This document shows, one piece after another, positions 9,478 to 21,564 of a stretch of 64,000 bases of DNA (position 1 is its first letter; each line of letters opens with the position of its first letter). The stretch is from the NCBI GenBank assembly GCA_030762895.1, contig CM061067.1, positions 54,904,200 through 54,968,199 of the forward strand. Reading direction: 5' to 3'. The position numbers were made by a program, and so were the translations under genes. Source of the stretch: Sophora flavescens (Eukaryota > Streptophyta > Magnoliopsida > Fabales > Fabaceae). Under the pieces are notes generated by a model. It was not told the origin of the DNA. It saw only the letters and a program-made list of their open reading frames with translations, and searched no databases.

Positions 9478-10685
9478 TAATAGTAACAAGAAACTTGTAC
9501 CATAAAAGATACGTGAAGTGGGTTGTCCACACTAACATAGATCTTGTTGAAAAACATCAAAATGTAAAGTTTACTATGTAGTTTGTCCATGAAAATTTGC
9601 ACAATCATGGAAGAAGAAAATAAAGAAAGCTAAAATATTCCAAGTTCAAACTTTAAAAATCTTTCCATAGTAAGTTACCACCTCAATTACAATTTTATTC
9701 ATAACCAAACCAACGTTCTAGGAAAGAACAATGCAACAACATATAATCAATTGTTAGCCCATCATTTGAGCACTGAATAACTGCCACCGATTTTTTTTCT
9801 TATTGTGAAGCACTGCCCCAAATTCTGTTCAATATCTACAAAATAAAAATGTTAGCAGGGTTATTTTAGGACCAGCATATATTATAGCTAAATGCAATTG
9901 ATTGGAAAAAGATCAGATGGCTTATGTTATGACATTTCAAGACATAGTAGATTTTAAAGGAGCTGTTATATTATTAACCGTCAAAAGATAAATAAGTCAT
10001 GTAAATGTTAATTGGAAAGGTGTTGGTATAACTCACCTAAGCCAACTTCGTATTATATTGCTATAGAAAATGAAAAGGCTATGCATTACTTGAGGGTTTA
10101 AAAGGTAGCAATATTATTATTAGGTGATAGATCATAAATAATTAAATATGAAGTCTCCTCAACGGTGGCTGGGCTTGAAGAGAGGTACCGCCGTAGAACA
10201 TTTTGGACACAGTTGGCACAAATGTAATATATGTGAGGACTAACTGAAAGTTTGAAACCCACACTACATGCATATTTGGTGCCAATGTAATGTATATGAG
10301 GAGTAATTGAAAGTTTGAATCCGGTGGTAATCTGTATAATACCTATTTTCATGCACTATTACGAGTTATGACCAATCCCGAATTATCAAAAATTAAATCT
10401 CTTCAGAGGTTTGTTTCAACATGTAGGTATTGAGAATGTTTTCACTAATGCCCTTATAAGAAGCTCTTGCTCACGAATAGTTTCAGGGTACAGCTTCATA
10501 AGCTTCTCATATGTGATACAAAGATGTTAATAACTACAATTTTTTATTTTTAACACAGACTAGAGGTTATTTACCAACAGTAGAATACAATTTTGAATAG
10601 CAAGGACACTTAACAAACAGCAGACGAACAGATTCAGATCAAAATAATGTGTTTAAATGGAAGCACACCTGGGTACTAGGTGAGC
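9478..10685. other. no gene recognised; downstream flank of the acetyltransferase gene
   Basis: The sequence is AT-rich. The block around 10200-10330 contains two similar phrases (a CAAATGTAATATATGTGAGGA-like run and its variant about 75 bases later), a short diverged direct repeat. Part of this stretch should be the 3' untranslated region of the gene at 10686-12545. Confidence 0.45.
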
Positions 10686-12545
10686 TTAGATATTTGATTT
10701 ACCACCCTCTGTGTACAAGACAGAATTCCAAGATGGGTTGCGCGGAAGAAATGTGTCCTGCCAATTGAGATTGTGACATGAGTAAAAGTAAAACAAGCTA
10801 ACACTTACCGTTGAGAAAAGCACCAAATAAGGTAAGAGCATATTGCAAAAGTTGTTGGTGACAAAAGGTAAAACTGGGGTTTGTTGGAAATTGCGAGTTT
10901 TTTTATATGACAATAACAAATCTTTGTAAATGATGATTTATGAAATGAATGAGTATCTAAATATTATGTCAGAAGAGTTAGCACAAAAAGTGGTTAAAAC
11001 TCGTAGACAAACACTCCAGAAAATTGTAAGATCGAGCTTTTGTACTTCAGGTAACCAGGTTCCTATTTTTCAGATTCAGCATGTACTTCACCCTTAAGTT
11101 AGCCATCTGTTTAAATAAATGCTTTCCACTTGTTTTGCTTTGGCTGCTGCCATCTAGCTTTCACAAATAACCTTAAGAAGATGTTAGGGAACTTTAAAGT
11201 AAGCTAATCCTTTATATTTTATAAAATAAAACCTCCCATTAAATTTCAGGGGATTTCTTTAATCACTGATAAACAATTTGGTGACCTAAGATTTCTAAGT
11301 AGATCAACTATCAGTTAGTATATGGAAGATGAGCAATTCATAAACCATAAATTCAGTAGTTCAACTTCAACAATTATGTCTTACTAGGGCTAAACTCAAG
11401 TGGACGATGCTTGGCTCCTGCAAAGCGATTCTATCTTACTAGAGCTAAATCTTTGGTTTTGTGAAAATGAGGTTCATAATTGATATTGCTCCTACTATGG
11501 CAATGGCATACATCTCAGACAACCAGTTATGTTGGCTTGCCCAGACTGAGACTGTCAATCAGTGAAGCAGTATTCAGAAAATGCAGCAAAGAATAACAAG
11601 CCTTCAGCGAAAGATATCGTGCAATGGGGGTATATTGGACATATAGATTCTGTTTCAGTAGCATTTAGTCTGGGTCACTGCCCATTTTTCTCTGAGTCTA
11701 GCTCAACTAGAAGGCCAGGATGACTTGCATGTGAAAAAGAAAATCCCACGCCTAGTTTAATTTGGGGTTCCTACTAACATGTATTGCAGTTTTTCTAATA
11801 GATGGTGTGAGTAGTTGTTTTGATTTGTTTTGTTTGAATTGCATATAGTAGTTGTTTACTAGTCTAGTTTTAATGGCTTCTTTGGTAAACACTTGAAAAA
11901 GATATATAAATGAATCATGAAAATTCCAATTATATTTATAGGGTAGTCACTTTCATAACCTAGGTTTACAAATAGCCGGTAAGCTGAGATGAAATCTGTC
12001 TATTAAGTCATGGGACTGATGACTATCTTGCAGAATTTACAATCAACATAAGCAAAAGCAAAGACATAGATCCATGATACGAACAAAAAATTGAATTTCA
12101 GATTATGGAAGAAACACAAAAGTTGTCAAATTTTAGGAGAGATCCAACAACACCCCTTTAATTTTTTTTGGATAGAACTGCAATAAAATGGTCAAAATTA
12201 ATTCAAAATCATACAAGACATGGCAAAAAATGAAACAAAAATAGAAAAGTAAAAAGTTGAGGGATGACGTGAACTGACAGAGACATAAGAACAGGTTGGG
12301 ATGACAGACAAGGAATGAGACTTGGCGTGTTGAAAGGCAGCGACACAAAGGTGGGAGGCTAAGCCCAAGCCTCTCTTGGAAGAAGGGACAAAGGTGTGGA
12401 CCAAATCCATTACTTTGCCATTGTCTCTGAGGACATACTCCAAGTACGCCTCCTTGTCCTCTGTCTCGAACCTCTGATGCACTTCGTTCCACACGATCCG
12501 AGGAGCAACCTTAGCACCGTCGCCACCCTCTGCTGTCCTTGACAT
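10686..12545 (-). CDS. GNAT-family N-acetyltransferase, two exons (At1g21770-like)
   Basis: Exon 1 is 12545-12279 and exon 2 is 10757-10686, separated by a 1521-base intron with GT and AG borders. The protein is 112 residues. Residues 1-20 are variable; KVAPRIVWNEVHQRFETEDK and YVLRDNGKVMDLVHTFVP follow, then the acetyl-CoA binding loop region SSKRGLGLASHLCVAAFQHA, and HSLSVIPTCSYVS joined across the intron to DTFLPRNPSW. This agrees along its length with the small plant GCN5-related acetyltransferases resembling At1g21770. Their substrate is not established. The start is the first ATG; a TTG five codons upstream is not used. No stop or frameshift interrupts it, so it is the best candidate for a working host gene here. 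Confidence 0.85.
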
Positions 12546-15340
12546 TTCTCTTCTCTTCAATTGAATACGCTACTACTACTGGGCTGGCTGGGTGGGTGGG
12601 TGGGTGCCTTCTCTCTCTTTCTGTCTTGTAAAAAGGACAAAAACATTCCTACATTTTGAATTTTCAACAACGCCCCAGAAAAATTACAATTTGAACTTTA
12701 GTCTTGTTAACCAGGTCCTAATGAAAAAATATTTTAAAGATAAAAAAATTATATTGAAAAAATATAATTTTAAAATTTTCAAAGTATTAAATATACCGTC
12801 TTCTAGGATAAAGTTTTTATTTTTATTTTCTTAACCAATATCCTAAGAATGCTGATTAGCATTTCTTTTTTAACTTATTACCACAAAAATTTTTTCACTG
12901 ATAATCAAGATTATTTCTTTATTTTTGAGATATTTATTATATGAATAATTTTGTTAATGACGTATTAGTTCATTATTGATAGATGATGATGTTAGAATAT
13001 TTACACTATCAATTAAATCTTATTATTATTTACACTCTTTTTTATTTGTTTGTGTTTTTTATATGAGTATTATTATTTGTACTATTTATTATTCATATAT
13101 TTTATAAACTACTTCAAAACATATTTCTATTTTTTTAATTAAAGGCATGTAACTAAGGCTTTGATTGAAATTAATTAATGAAAAATATCCATCTGGGTAC
13201 TTGCTTGAGAATGTGACAATTTAAAGGGTATTCGAAAGAGTTTATTCGAGTTTAAGAGAATAACGTATGAAAATAAACTTATAAAATGATTTACAAAAAC
13301 AAGTTATGATCTTCTTATATGATCTTTCTATAAAAATAAGTTTGTCAGATAAGTTTATAAAAATAATTTCTTTTTACCTTTCAAGAAGTTTTCACTCAAA
13401 AGTCTAAACTATTCTAAATATAAAATAAAGTTAATTTAAAAACACATAATTTATGTGCTAATGCCACGTTGTACTATTTGTTCTCCCATTTCGTCGATTG
13501 GTCCAATATCATATACGGATAAAGCTCATCTAAAATGAACTATAATGTAAAGTAATAAAATAAGTGTGTATATATCCTTGATTAGTTAAAATGGATTGAG
13601 ATTTTAATATTTTTTAACCTATCAATTGTGAATGCATCTTTATCTTTCCTTATTTTATACTCAAAGCTCACTTTAAGGAAGCTTGCTCCATGGAAGACCA
13701 TGTTAATAATTATGAGGCTTGGCTTCGTTGCTTGTTGCTGTAATAACTCTTTGACTTGCTACCTCAAGTTGGGCTAGGCAACGGCTCAGGTTTGTAATCT
13801 TGTCCAATTTCTATATTCGAATTTAGCTTTTGGACAATATCGAAAGCAAGAAGTTTTGCTTTCAGGCCACATTCGATTTGGAGTTGGTTGCTCACTGATG
13901 GACCATGTTTGCCCATTTGGTCACATAAGTCAAGATTTTAATTTTGGTACCCCATTAATTGATCTTGACACCTCCCTTCCCGTTAATTTTTTTCTTTATT
14001 CCATAAATGCCCTTTTCCCAACTCTGTCGTCCCCTCAACCCGTCGCTCTCTCATTTCTCCTCCCACTTCCCAAGTCTCACCACACTGCACTCCAACACAT
14101 AAATCTTCCCTTTTCAACCTCCCTCCGGTTAGACACAGGCACAAGCAACGAGACAGAGCACGACATTGTTTTTCTTTTCTTCTGATTTTTAGTATCCCAT
14201 GAAAACTACAGTTTTCGTGTGTATCAAAAAAAAATTGATACTCGGAAAAAAAAATATGAGAGAATAGAAAAGTCTCGTGGGTTTGAGTGAGATTTTGGGA
14301 TGAATTGGGTATTTATATTTCTCACTAAAAAAATCTCACAAAATTCATCCATCGAAATTAGTAAGTTTTTACCATAAGACTTTCTATAACTTATAAAAAG
14401 TCTCTATTGAAATTGGATTTGGATCTGTTCTTTAAAAAATCCTAATAATCCTGCCACAAGACTCATTTAGATTATTTAAAAGTCTTAATTAAATAACAAA
14501 ATACTTTTTTATCATAAAATAGTTTTTTAAAATCTCAATTCAATATACATCTTTAGGTTTCGTGAAAATGACTAAAGGAGTAAAATGCAGATTCCAATAT
14601 ATTTTGTCTTTACTAATGAAGTAAATACCAGCTACTCAAGGAATGGTAGTGGGCATCAATTAAGCCTGCCATGTGAAAATTGTTCCATACATTCTACCCT
14701 TATGTTTGTTCTTAACTCCCAAAAAAAATAAAGAAATAAAGGAGTACATGCAATGCAATAACGTGATTCAAAGGGTCGTTAGGGTCTCATCTCTCAATAA
14801 AATTGCTCAAAGGCTATATCGTGTTCACTTGATCATCATTAAATATGATACACCGGAAATTACAAGTCATGGGGGCTTAGGTTGGTTTGCCATGCCATAT
14901 ATAGTTACTGCTCCAAGTTATTGTACATTTCTTTATAAGCAAAAAAAAAATGTATTGATTGAGAGTATAGAAAATACTCTAACTCATATATAAGAGAAAC
15001 AACGAGGGAGTGCAACTAAAGTAAATAAAATACTGCTAAGATCAACGGTATGCATATTACACAAACCTCACCCAAAGACCCAACCATAAAAAGGAACCAA
15101 CAGATTAAAAACAACAACCCCTAAACCTGAGAACAAGTGCCATCTGGCTTCCTATACCAACACGTTAAGAGAAAACAATAGGTGTGAAAGTGGACTCCGT
15201 ATATACCCATAATAAAACAGTCATCCAAAACTTGTTTGACCCCACCACCTCAAACTTCAGTCCTTTAGCAAAACAGAGGTAAAAGCATTCCCCAAAACTT
15301 CCAAATAACCAATTATAGCACCATAGTCTAAGGATTAATT
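12546..15340. other. no gene recognised; upstream flank of the acetyltransferase gene
   Basis: 12546-12660 is presumably its promoter and 5' leader, with a GGGTGGCTGGGT-type run of GGGTs near 12590. The remainder is AT-rich with short chance reading frames. 13970-14165 is pyrimidine-rich and could be the leader of a lost gene. 14200-14560 includes several AAGTCT-type repeats. Nothing supports a gene. Confidence 0.5.
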
Positions 15341-15429
15341 TTAGTAATGGAGTTTAATCAGCATTAAATGTAATGACTTGGGTGGTCACGAGCTTGGCTA
15401 TACTTGTTTATAAAAACTTATTTTTTATC

Positions 15430-15702
15430 TTTTAATTTGTTATTTCAACATTTAAACATATAAAATAGTGTAAAATAATCACACATAATACATTGATGCA
15501 TCGCACAACTTTTAATGATATAAATGTTTTCAAATTTAGAAGTCTCAAAAAAAAGAAACATGCGATATTTTTTCATTTCAAATACTACATTAATATTTAT
15601 TTGTCGCTCTATTGAAATGTTATTTTCAACATTTAAAAATACACAATACTATAAAATGATCGCACATAATACGCCCGTACGATGCACGGGTACAATATCT
15701 AG
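15430..15702 (+). mobile_element. Helitron-like 3' end, fragment
   Basis: The sequence ends in CTAG followed by T, with the hairpin CCCGT-ACGATGC-ACGGG eleven bases before the end. This is the hallmark of plant Helitrons. A similar but more degenerate version of the last 80 bases occurs upstream at about 15444-15510. The 5' limit is uncertain; a TC near 15428 is only a possibility. No helicase gene is present. Confidence 0.5.
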
Positions 15703-15733
15703 TTATCTCTAAAGGTCAGGAAGATAATTAAGG

Positions 15734-15734
<1 letters not shown>

Positions 15735-15781
<47 letters not shown>
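15735..15781. repeat. (TA)n microsatellite
   Basis: About 23 TA units are followed by a short GT run. Such a tract can extrude and is prone to length variation. Confidence 0.95.
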
Positions 15782-15782
<1 letters not shown>

Positions 15783-15945
15783 GTGTGTGTGTGGCCATTA
15801 TGATTCCAACGAACACATTTGCCACCTTTGATATAATGTAATGAATTAGCCAACCCACGAAGCTAGTACTGAGGTAGTAATGGGGTTTAATCAGCATTAA
15901 CTGTAATGGCTTGGGGTGGTCACGAGCTTGAGTTTGCTTGTTTAT

Positions 15946-16071
15946 GAATATTTCGAGCAGAGCATGGTCACACTCACACACTTTACTCTCCCTCATTATT
16001 CATGCAAGGGATCTCACACTTGGATTTGACTCTGCCTCCGATGGCCAATGATGATCTTGGAATGGCCCAAC
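15946..16071. other. possible small coding remnant, unidentified
   Basis: An ATG at 16002 opens a frame reading QGISHLDLTLPPMANDDLGM until the MITE at 16072. Removing the MITE continues it for about 20 codons to a stop near 16455. I do not recognise it, and it may be chance. Confidence 0.2.
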
Positions 16072-16412
16072 CAGGGCCGGCCCAACATACGTTGAGATCT
16101 AAGACAAATGTTTATAGTAGGACCTTTTTAAAACTAATAAATATTTTTTATAAAATAATATTATATTTAAATTTTATTTTTTATTGTAATATTTTATATT
16201 TTTAAAGGAAAATTATTATGATTGATGTAAATATTTGTTGTGTCTCTACATGGAACCACACTTAAAGAGAGACAAAAAATATATTGTATATAACAAAACA
16301 AACATAAACAAAATATATTTTGAGTTTGAGTCCTAAAATCCTTGTAAAATTAGAATTTTTTTTGGAGGCCTAAAGCTGCTGCTTTAGCAGCTTGATGCTT
16401 AGGCCGGCCTTG
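16072..16412. mobile_element. hAT-type MITE
   Basis: The left end CAGGGCCGGCC and the reversed right end CAAGGCCGGCC are terminal inverted repeats. The flanking octamers GGCCCAAC (16064-16071) and GCCCCAGC (16413-16420) agree at six of eight bases, fitting an old 8-base target duplication. The 341-base body is AT-rich and non-coding. Subterminal sequence near 16370-16390 holds a small palindrome, AGCTGCTGCTTTAGCAGCTT. Confidence 0.68.
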
Positions 16413-16609
16413 GCCCCAGCTCAGTCAACTCACTAAGAACAACCTTTATGTCGGATCTTCCTGTTAAGGTTCGTTTTGCCATTGATGAACAAAATCTACT
16501 TGATGTTAATCTCCGTTCAATTAGCACCAAGGTCATTTGTCTTAGAATATTTACATGTTGTGCATGCAAAATGGGTAATTAAATATGCAAAAATGGACCA
16601 TAGATATAA

Positions 16610-16627
16610 CTAGGATTGTGTACCCGT
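16610..16627 (-). mobile_element. Helitron-like 3' terminus, minus strand, split by the CACTA element
   Basis: Read on the minus strand, this stretch is ACGGGTACACAATCCTAG followed by T. Joined across the CACTA element to 44620 onward it gives CGTGAGTCCAGCACGGG before the end. CCCGTG and CACGAG pair with one mismatch, as the terminal hairpin of a Helitron would. It shares GCACGGGTACA and CTAG with the Helitron-like end at 15702. The Helitron body would lie to the right, from 44617. Confidence 0.5.
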
Positions 16628-16985
16628 CACTACAAGAATAAGGCTAATTAGCGACGGAATTTTTGCGACGGCCTCAAATCCATCGCTAATTTTATGTTTT
16701 CCGACGGCTTAAGCCGTCGCAAATGGTAGAAGAGATTACTGACGGCAGTTCCGTAGCAAATCAGTCAGTACCGTTCCCGCCATTTTACGTGAAATGTTGG
16801 TGCCACTTTGCGACGGGCATGGCCGTCGCTGATGTGCAAATGTTTGTCCAAGGTCATTTGCGACGGCCATATTGGTTTGCGACGGACTGTACTTTTGCGA
16901 CGGTCATTCTCATTTTGTGACGGAATCCTGATTTGCGACGGTTAGGCCGAAGCTAATATTAAAAGGTCGTTGCTAATTTCCATTA
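16628..16985. repeat. left subterminal repeats of the CACTA element
   Basis: More than ten copies of GCGACGG or its reverse CCGTCGC occur, some as face-to-face pairs such as CGACGGCTTAAGCCGTCG near 16700. In CACTA elements such motifs are bound by the TnpA-type protein; here that is inferred from position and repetition. Confidence 0.82.
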
Positions 16986-19900
16986 AGTTACTCAACAGTT
17001 TTCTTCCTCCCTCACTTCTCATCTTCTCACAAACCCTTTTCTTCCTCCCCCCTCACTCTGTTTCTCTGCTCCCACAGCACGCCGCCCAACCACCACCTCT
17101 CGCGCCTCCACTGCCGACCCCTCGCACCACCTCCCTCGCCTCCCACCACCACCCACCCCTCACACTGCCTCCCAGCAAGTCGCGCCTCCCACCACGGGTA
17201 AGAACTCTGGCCACCATCAAACTCTTGTTCTCCTTTGTTCCTTTTTTTCCGTCCTTCATCATGGGATAACTACATGAGGTGATGAGGATATCTGTACATA
17301 AGGTTTTGCATATAGTGGTAATGTTAAGAAATTAAAATTAGATTTTGAGATAAAGGATTGGTGTTTGAATATTTTGGATTATTGCAGTTCTGTCGCAGGG
17401 GGCAGGTTCTAAAGCATTTTCATATTTCTTTTTGAGCTTTTGCTGCTTCTGTGTGGATCTTGCACGCTGCCATTTTTTTGGTGTTGTGTGGTTGTTTGCT
17501 TTGCAGTTTTATGTGTGAGTTTTATAGAGAGCTTGTTGCTTCATTTTTCGTGCGGCGGTAATAAGTTTTCTTTTGTTCTTGTTCCTATTTTGTGTTTGAG
17601 GGGTGTTTTGTTTTTGTGGATTTGCTGTTTATGTTATGCTCTGTACCTCTTCGGCCTTAACATTTCTTATGCTAAGCTTTTTGGTTATTAATATTTATTT
17701 TGATTTTTCAAAAAAAGAAGTTTGAAATGGAAGAAACATTCAAGTAGATTTTGTATAAGATATAGATTGGAAAGGAAGATTGTGATCTCATTTTCTTTTT
17801 CCTTTTATTTTTCACTTGTTGTGCAATAATACATTTATGCTTAATTGAAATAATTTTTAATCTAGTGTAATTTTTTGAAGGATAAATTTTTCGTTGCAAA
17901 TGTCATTATGGATGTCACCATAATTTGATCGGCTGTACAACATTATGCCAACTAGCTATATTGATTCTCAGAAAATATCTGCTATGATTGCATTTGCAAG
18001 AATTTGCTTAGGATGAGGTGGACCACTTCTAATTTCATAGTTTCGTGCACGATCTTGCCTTATATCAAAATAGATTAGATATCTCTCATAAACGAAAACC
18101 ACTTCACTTATGCTTTATTTGGTTATTTTGTTTCATTTTCTATGCTGGTTATTTGGATATGATCGTGTTTATACTCACTATGGTTTGAAGAGAATTAGTT
18201 ACTGATATGCAACAAGATTTTACGCTTTCTTTATTTTTGGGATAAAAGAAGAGCTTTATTATATTAGTTATGAAATCAAGTACGCTTAAGAGGCTATTGA
18301 CTTCTTAACTGAAAGTTTTATGGACTTTGATATTTTAACTCTGGCCTAATTGGAGTATCCTTTTATTTCTCAGAACACCAGCATCAATGCTATCCTTTAG
18401 GGAATTACTTGGGACTTTCATTGACCTTTTTTTATATATATTTTTGTTGACATTTTTTTAATGATAAATGTCCAAAAACTCGAATAATTATATCAATTAT
18501 AGGAAGACATTGTGTCAGAGTAAACACTTAAAGGAGATTTGGAGGATAGAAAATAGAATGACTTGGTTTGCTAGTGAAGAAGAAAAACAAATTAGAAAGT
18601 ATAAGGGTCTGTTTGGTTTGTTTCTAGAAAAACAAATCTTGAGAATAGGTGACGGGCAAGTTACTCTCTATTTTTTAGTTTTTTTTTTGTGTTTTTTGAT
18701 TTTTGTCATGCATTGCGAATGTGCTATGAATTTTTGGTTTTGTGTTGTGCAACATTGAGTTGCTTGGTGCTCATATCTGGTTCTAGGAAGCTGCAATCTT
18801 TTTCTCGGTCTCTTTTGCTACTGGTAAGTGTTTTAAGTTTTTTTTTCTATTAATGTATAGGTGTGTATGCTTGTTAATTTTTATATATGATTGTTAATTG
18901 TTAATTTGGTGATGATACTGGCTTGACTGAGGGGAATTTTTTACAATACTTCCTTTGTCATGTTGCATATATTTGTTTATGAATTAGTTTTGGAGAGTCG
19001 CATTCTCTGCGAGAGTAAGAACGCAACTTTGAGGTTCAACAACAAGGGGAAAATCGCTTCCAAGCAAACAAAGCAAGACAAGGTGTGTTTTTTTCGTTAA
19101 TTGAGAGAATGTTTGATTTTGATTTGATCATTTTTTGGGTGCACCTTGATGTGGAGATTGTAATTGTTTTGGTAATATAATGCCTTTTGATTAATGTCTA
19201 TAATCTGTTTGTTGAATCACCTAAATGCTTTTAGGTTGGAATGTGGTCTTGTTATAGGTGTTTGGGTTAGTTTTTTTTTTTTATATTAATGGCTAAATTG
19301 GTGAGTAGCTTGAATCATAATATCTTCTTGTGCTGAATGGACTATGAATTTTCTTTATTGTTTTTTGTGTATTTTTGACAGGATTATGATTTATTAAGGA
19401 TGTTTAAGCAATTGGTTGGAAAGCAATATATTTTATTTTGAGTTGATTTTGCCATGGCATGATTTTCTCTTCTTTAATAGTCTTAGTTGACGGGTTCTTT
19501 ACTAACTACATTCTCTGTTTGAATATAGCTGATTTCATAGGTTGAATGATATGATTACATGATGTTAGAGTGATTCTGGTTGCTTTGTTCATGCTAAAAA
19601 ATGTGCTTTTTGAAGCGGTTGATTTTAGTTGTTTTTTGATGTGCAAATATCGTGTCTTTTGAGCATGTTATTTTCACTGCAATTTTTTTAGCTCTTGACA
19701 ATACTAAGATGGATGCTTTGATTGCCTTTGCTGCAAATCAAAACCATTTGTCTACTTGAAAGGAAATGAGAATCATTGATTTGTGCCTAGCTATTGGTTT
19801 ATGAAACTATTTAGTTCATAATTTCTTTGTTTCTTTGACTTTATTGGGTACACACATGTTGATCCAATTGATAAATTCAGTTGAAGTCTCCAAAACTAAA

Positions 19901-20152
19901 TAATGTTTTAGTTTTAGATAACACTTATGCAGGTGTTAAGTTTTATAGAACGTGATTAAAAATTTTAACAGTATTAAAATTTTCAAAATTGAATTCCTTT
20001 TATTCTTGTAATGTTGTTTTATGTTTTGTTTCAAGTATGTTAGGGATATTATAAATTGTCTTTAGCGATAAAGATTTATTTTCTAGATGAGTTGATTGTC
20101 GAGAAAAACCTTAGTTACCCGTTTGAGGTGCAATATTTTAGAGTACGTGTAT
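16986..20152. other. CACTA internal sequence with no recognised gene
   Basis: 16990-17260 is pyrimidine-rich and could be a transcript leader. The remainder is T-rich, intron-like sequence. A possible small exon lies at about 18987-19080. Nothing matches a known domain; this may be captured host sequence or introns of the transposase transcripts. Confidence 0.45.
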
Positions 20153-20747
20153 TGTAACACCCTGTTTTTCGTATGATTCTTTATCGGTAAATACATGCTT
20201 TAATGTGTTTATTTTTGATAAAATCCAGAGGATGATTTTATTTAAAATAAAATCATTTTCTTGTGTTTTTTACCGTATGAAGTCACAGTAAAATTTTCGG
20301 TCGAAAATTCAGACGAAAATCGGTCTGGGTTCTCATTGTCAGTACAAGTTTATTGAGCTAGAGACCAAATTTTAATTCGTGAACGAGACGATTAGTGTTT
20401 TTATGATGTTTTGTGTGGGTTTGGAGTTTTTCGAAAAATCTTGTTCGGGGCCAAATCTTAGGGATTTCCCAGGTGAAATCATCGAGAAATACGATCGGGG
20501 AAGTCATCTGATACGCAATGGAGCAGAGCATCAAGAGGATGAAGTAACATGAAGTGACTTGATGTGAAGGTTACGACACACCTCAAAAGGTGAATCATGA
20601 CTTTTTTTCAAAAACCTCACTTTTTCATCTTTCTCTCTCCAATTACATCACATCACCTTAATTCATTATCCTCTCTACAAGCAATCCACCTTCTTTCTTC
20701 TCTTCTTTCTTCCTCTCCCAAAACCGTGACCCTCTCCTCTCACTCTC

Positions 20748-20753
20748 TATAAA
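20748..20753 (+). promoter_or_regulatory. TATA box in the Tekay-like LTR
   Basis: CTCTATAAACACTC sits about 600 bases into the LTR. The solo LTR has CTCTATATAATCATC at the corresponding point (40459-40473), which supports a promoter there. Confidence 0.5.
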
Positions 20754-21189
20754 CACTCTTCATTTCCACACTTCATCACTTTCCTCCATTTCTCACATTT
20801 ACACTTTACTACATATCTTCTTCTTCTTCCCTCTTACAAAGTTTACATTTTTTTCAAGCTTTTCTATTAGAGTTCTTCATCAAATTTGTTCATCTTATTA
20901 AGGGTAATACTTCTATGTAGTTCTTTTTCAAAGTTTCATCTTTTGTTTCAAAGTTTTCTTCATATGTCCTTTATGTGCTTTTAACTTCTAAAACCTCTAA
21001 AAAATGGTAGAAACTCATTTTGAGTTGAAACCACTTTCTATATTCTTGTATTTACTCATACTATCACATACTAAAAGGTTGTGTAAAACAAAGTTTCCTC
21101 ACCTCTTCTTCCTAAGGAGGCCGAAACCATGTATATGGTTTAGGTGAATCTTGTTTCAACTTTTACATGTATGAGTTTGTATTTGAGTT

Positions 21190-21564
21190 TCATTTCCAAG
21201 ATGATCATGGACCAAGGCTCCCTTATGTTAAAGGATGCTATGTCTAAGTGATTGGAAAGTTTAAAGATTTTTACCCTATTTTTATGTAAAGACCAAAACC
21301 AATGAGTTTTAAGGTAATGATGTTTAAGTTTTGTTTTCCAAAATGATCATGGATTAAGGATCCTTATGTTAAAGGATGTTATGTCTAAGTGATTAGAAAA
21401 TTTAAAGATCTCTAACCTCACAAACTTGTTAAGGCCGAACCTAATAGTTCATGGTCTAAGACATTTGATTTTTCCATTTTCCGAAATGATTATGGTTTCA
21501 AGCTCCTTACTATGTATGGATGCTAACCTAAATAGATTGGAAAGTTTAGAAATTCCTACCCTAT
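21190..21564 (+). repeat. tandem blocks inside the Tekay-like LTR
   Basis: Three blocks of about 120-150 bases share a CCAAGATGATCATGG-type opening, a GGATGCTA core and a GATTGGAAAGTTTA-type end. The solo LTR at 41149-41815 carries six related copies. Confidence 0.7.

Larger units (their letters stand above)
15345..15945. repeat. direct repeat of about 70 bases flanking a Helitron-like fragment and a TA microsatellite
   Basis: 15345-15413 (from TAGTAATGGAGTTTAATCAG to CTTGTTTAT) recurs at 15874-15945 with about ten differences. Between them lie a Helitron-like 3' end and a (TA)n run. The spacing of about 530 bases suggests a segmental duplication later filled by insertions. Confidence 0.65.

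Noticed and set aside
12133..12492. Second minus-strand frame overlapping the acetyltransferase exon
   Set aside because: It is a frame shadow of exon 1 and extends into the intron.
15709..15996. Minus-strand frame of 95 codons with a Tyr-Ile run
   Set aside because: The run is a translated TA microsatellite.
17053..17262. Gly/Arg-rich minus-strand frame
   Set aside because: It is the reverse of a pyrimidine-rich leader-like tract.
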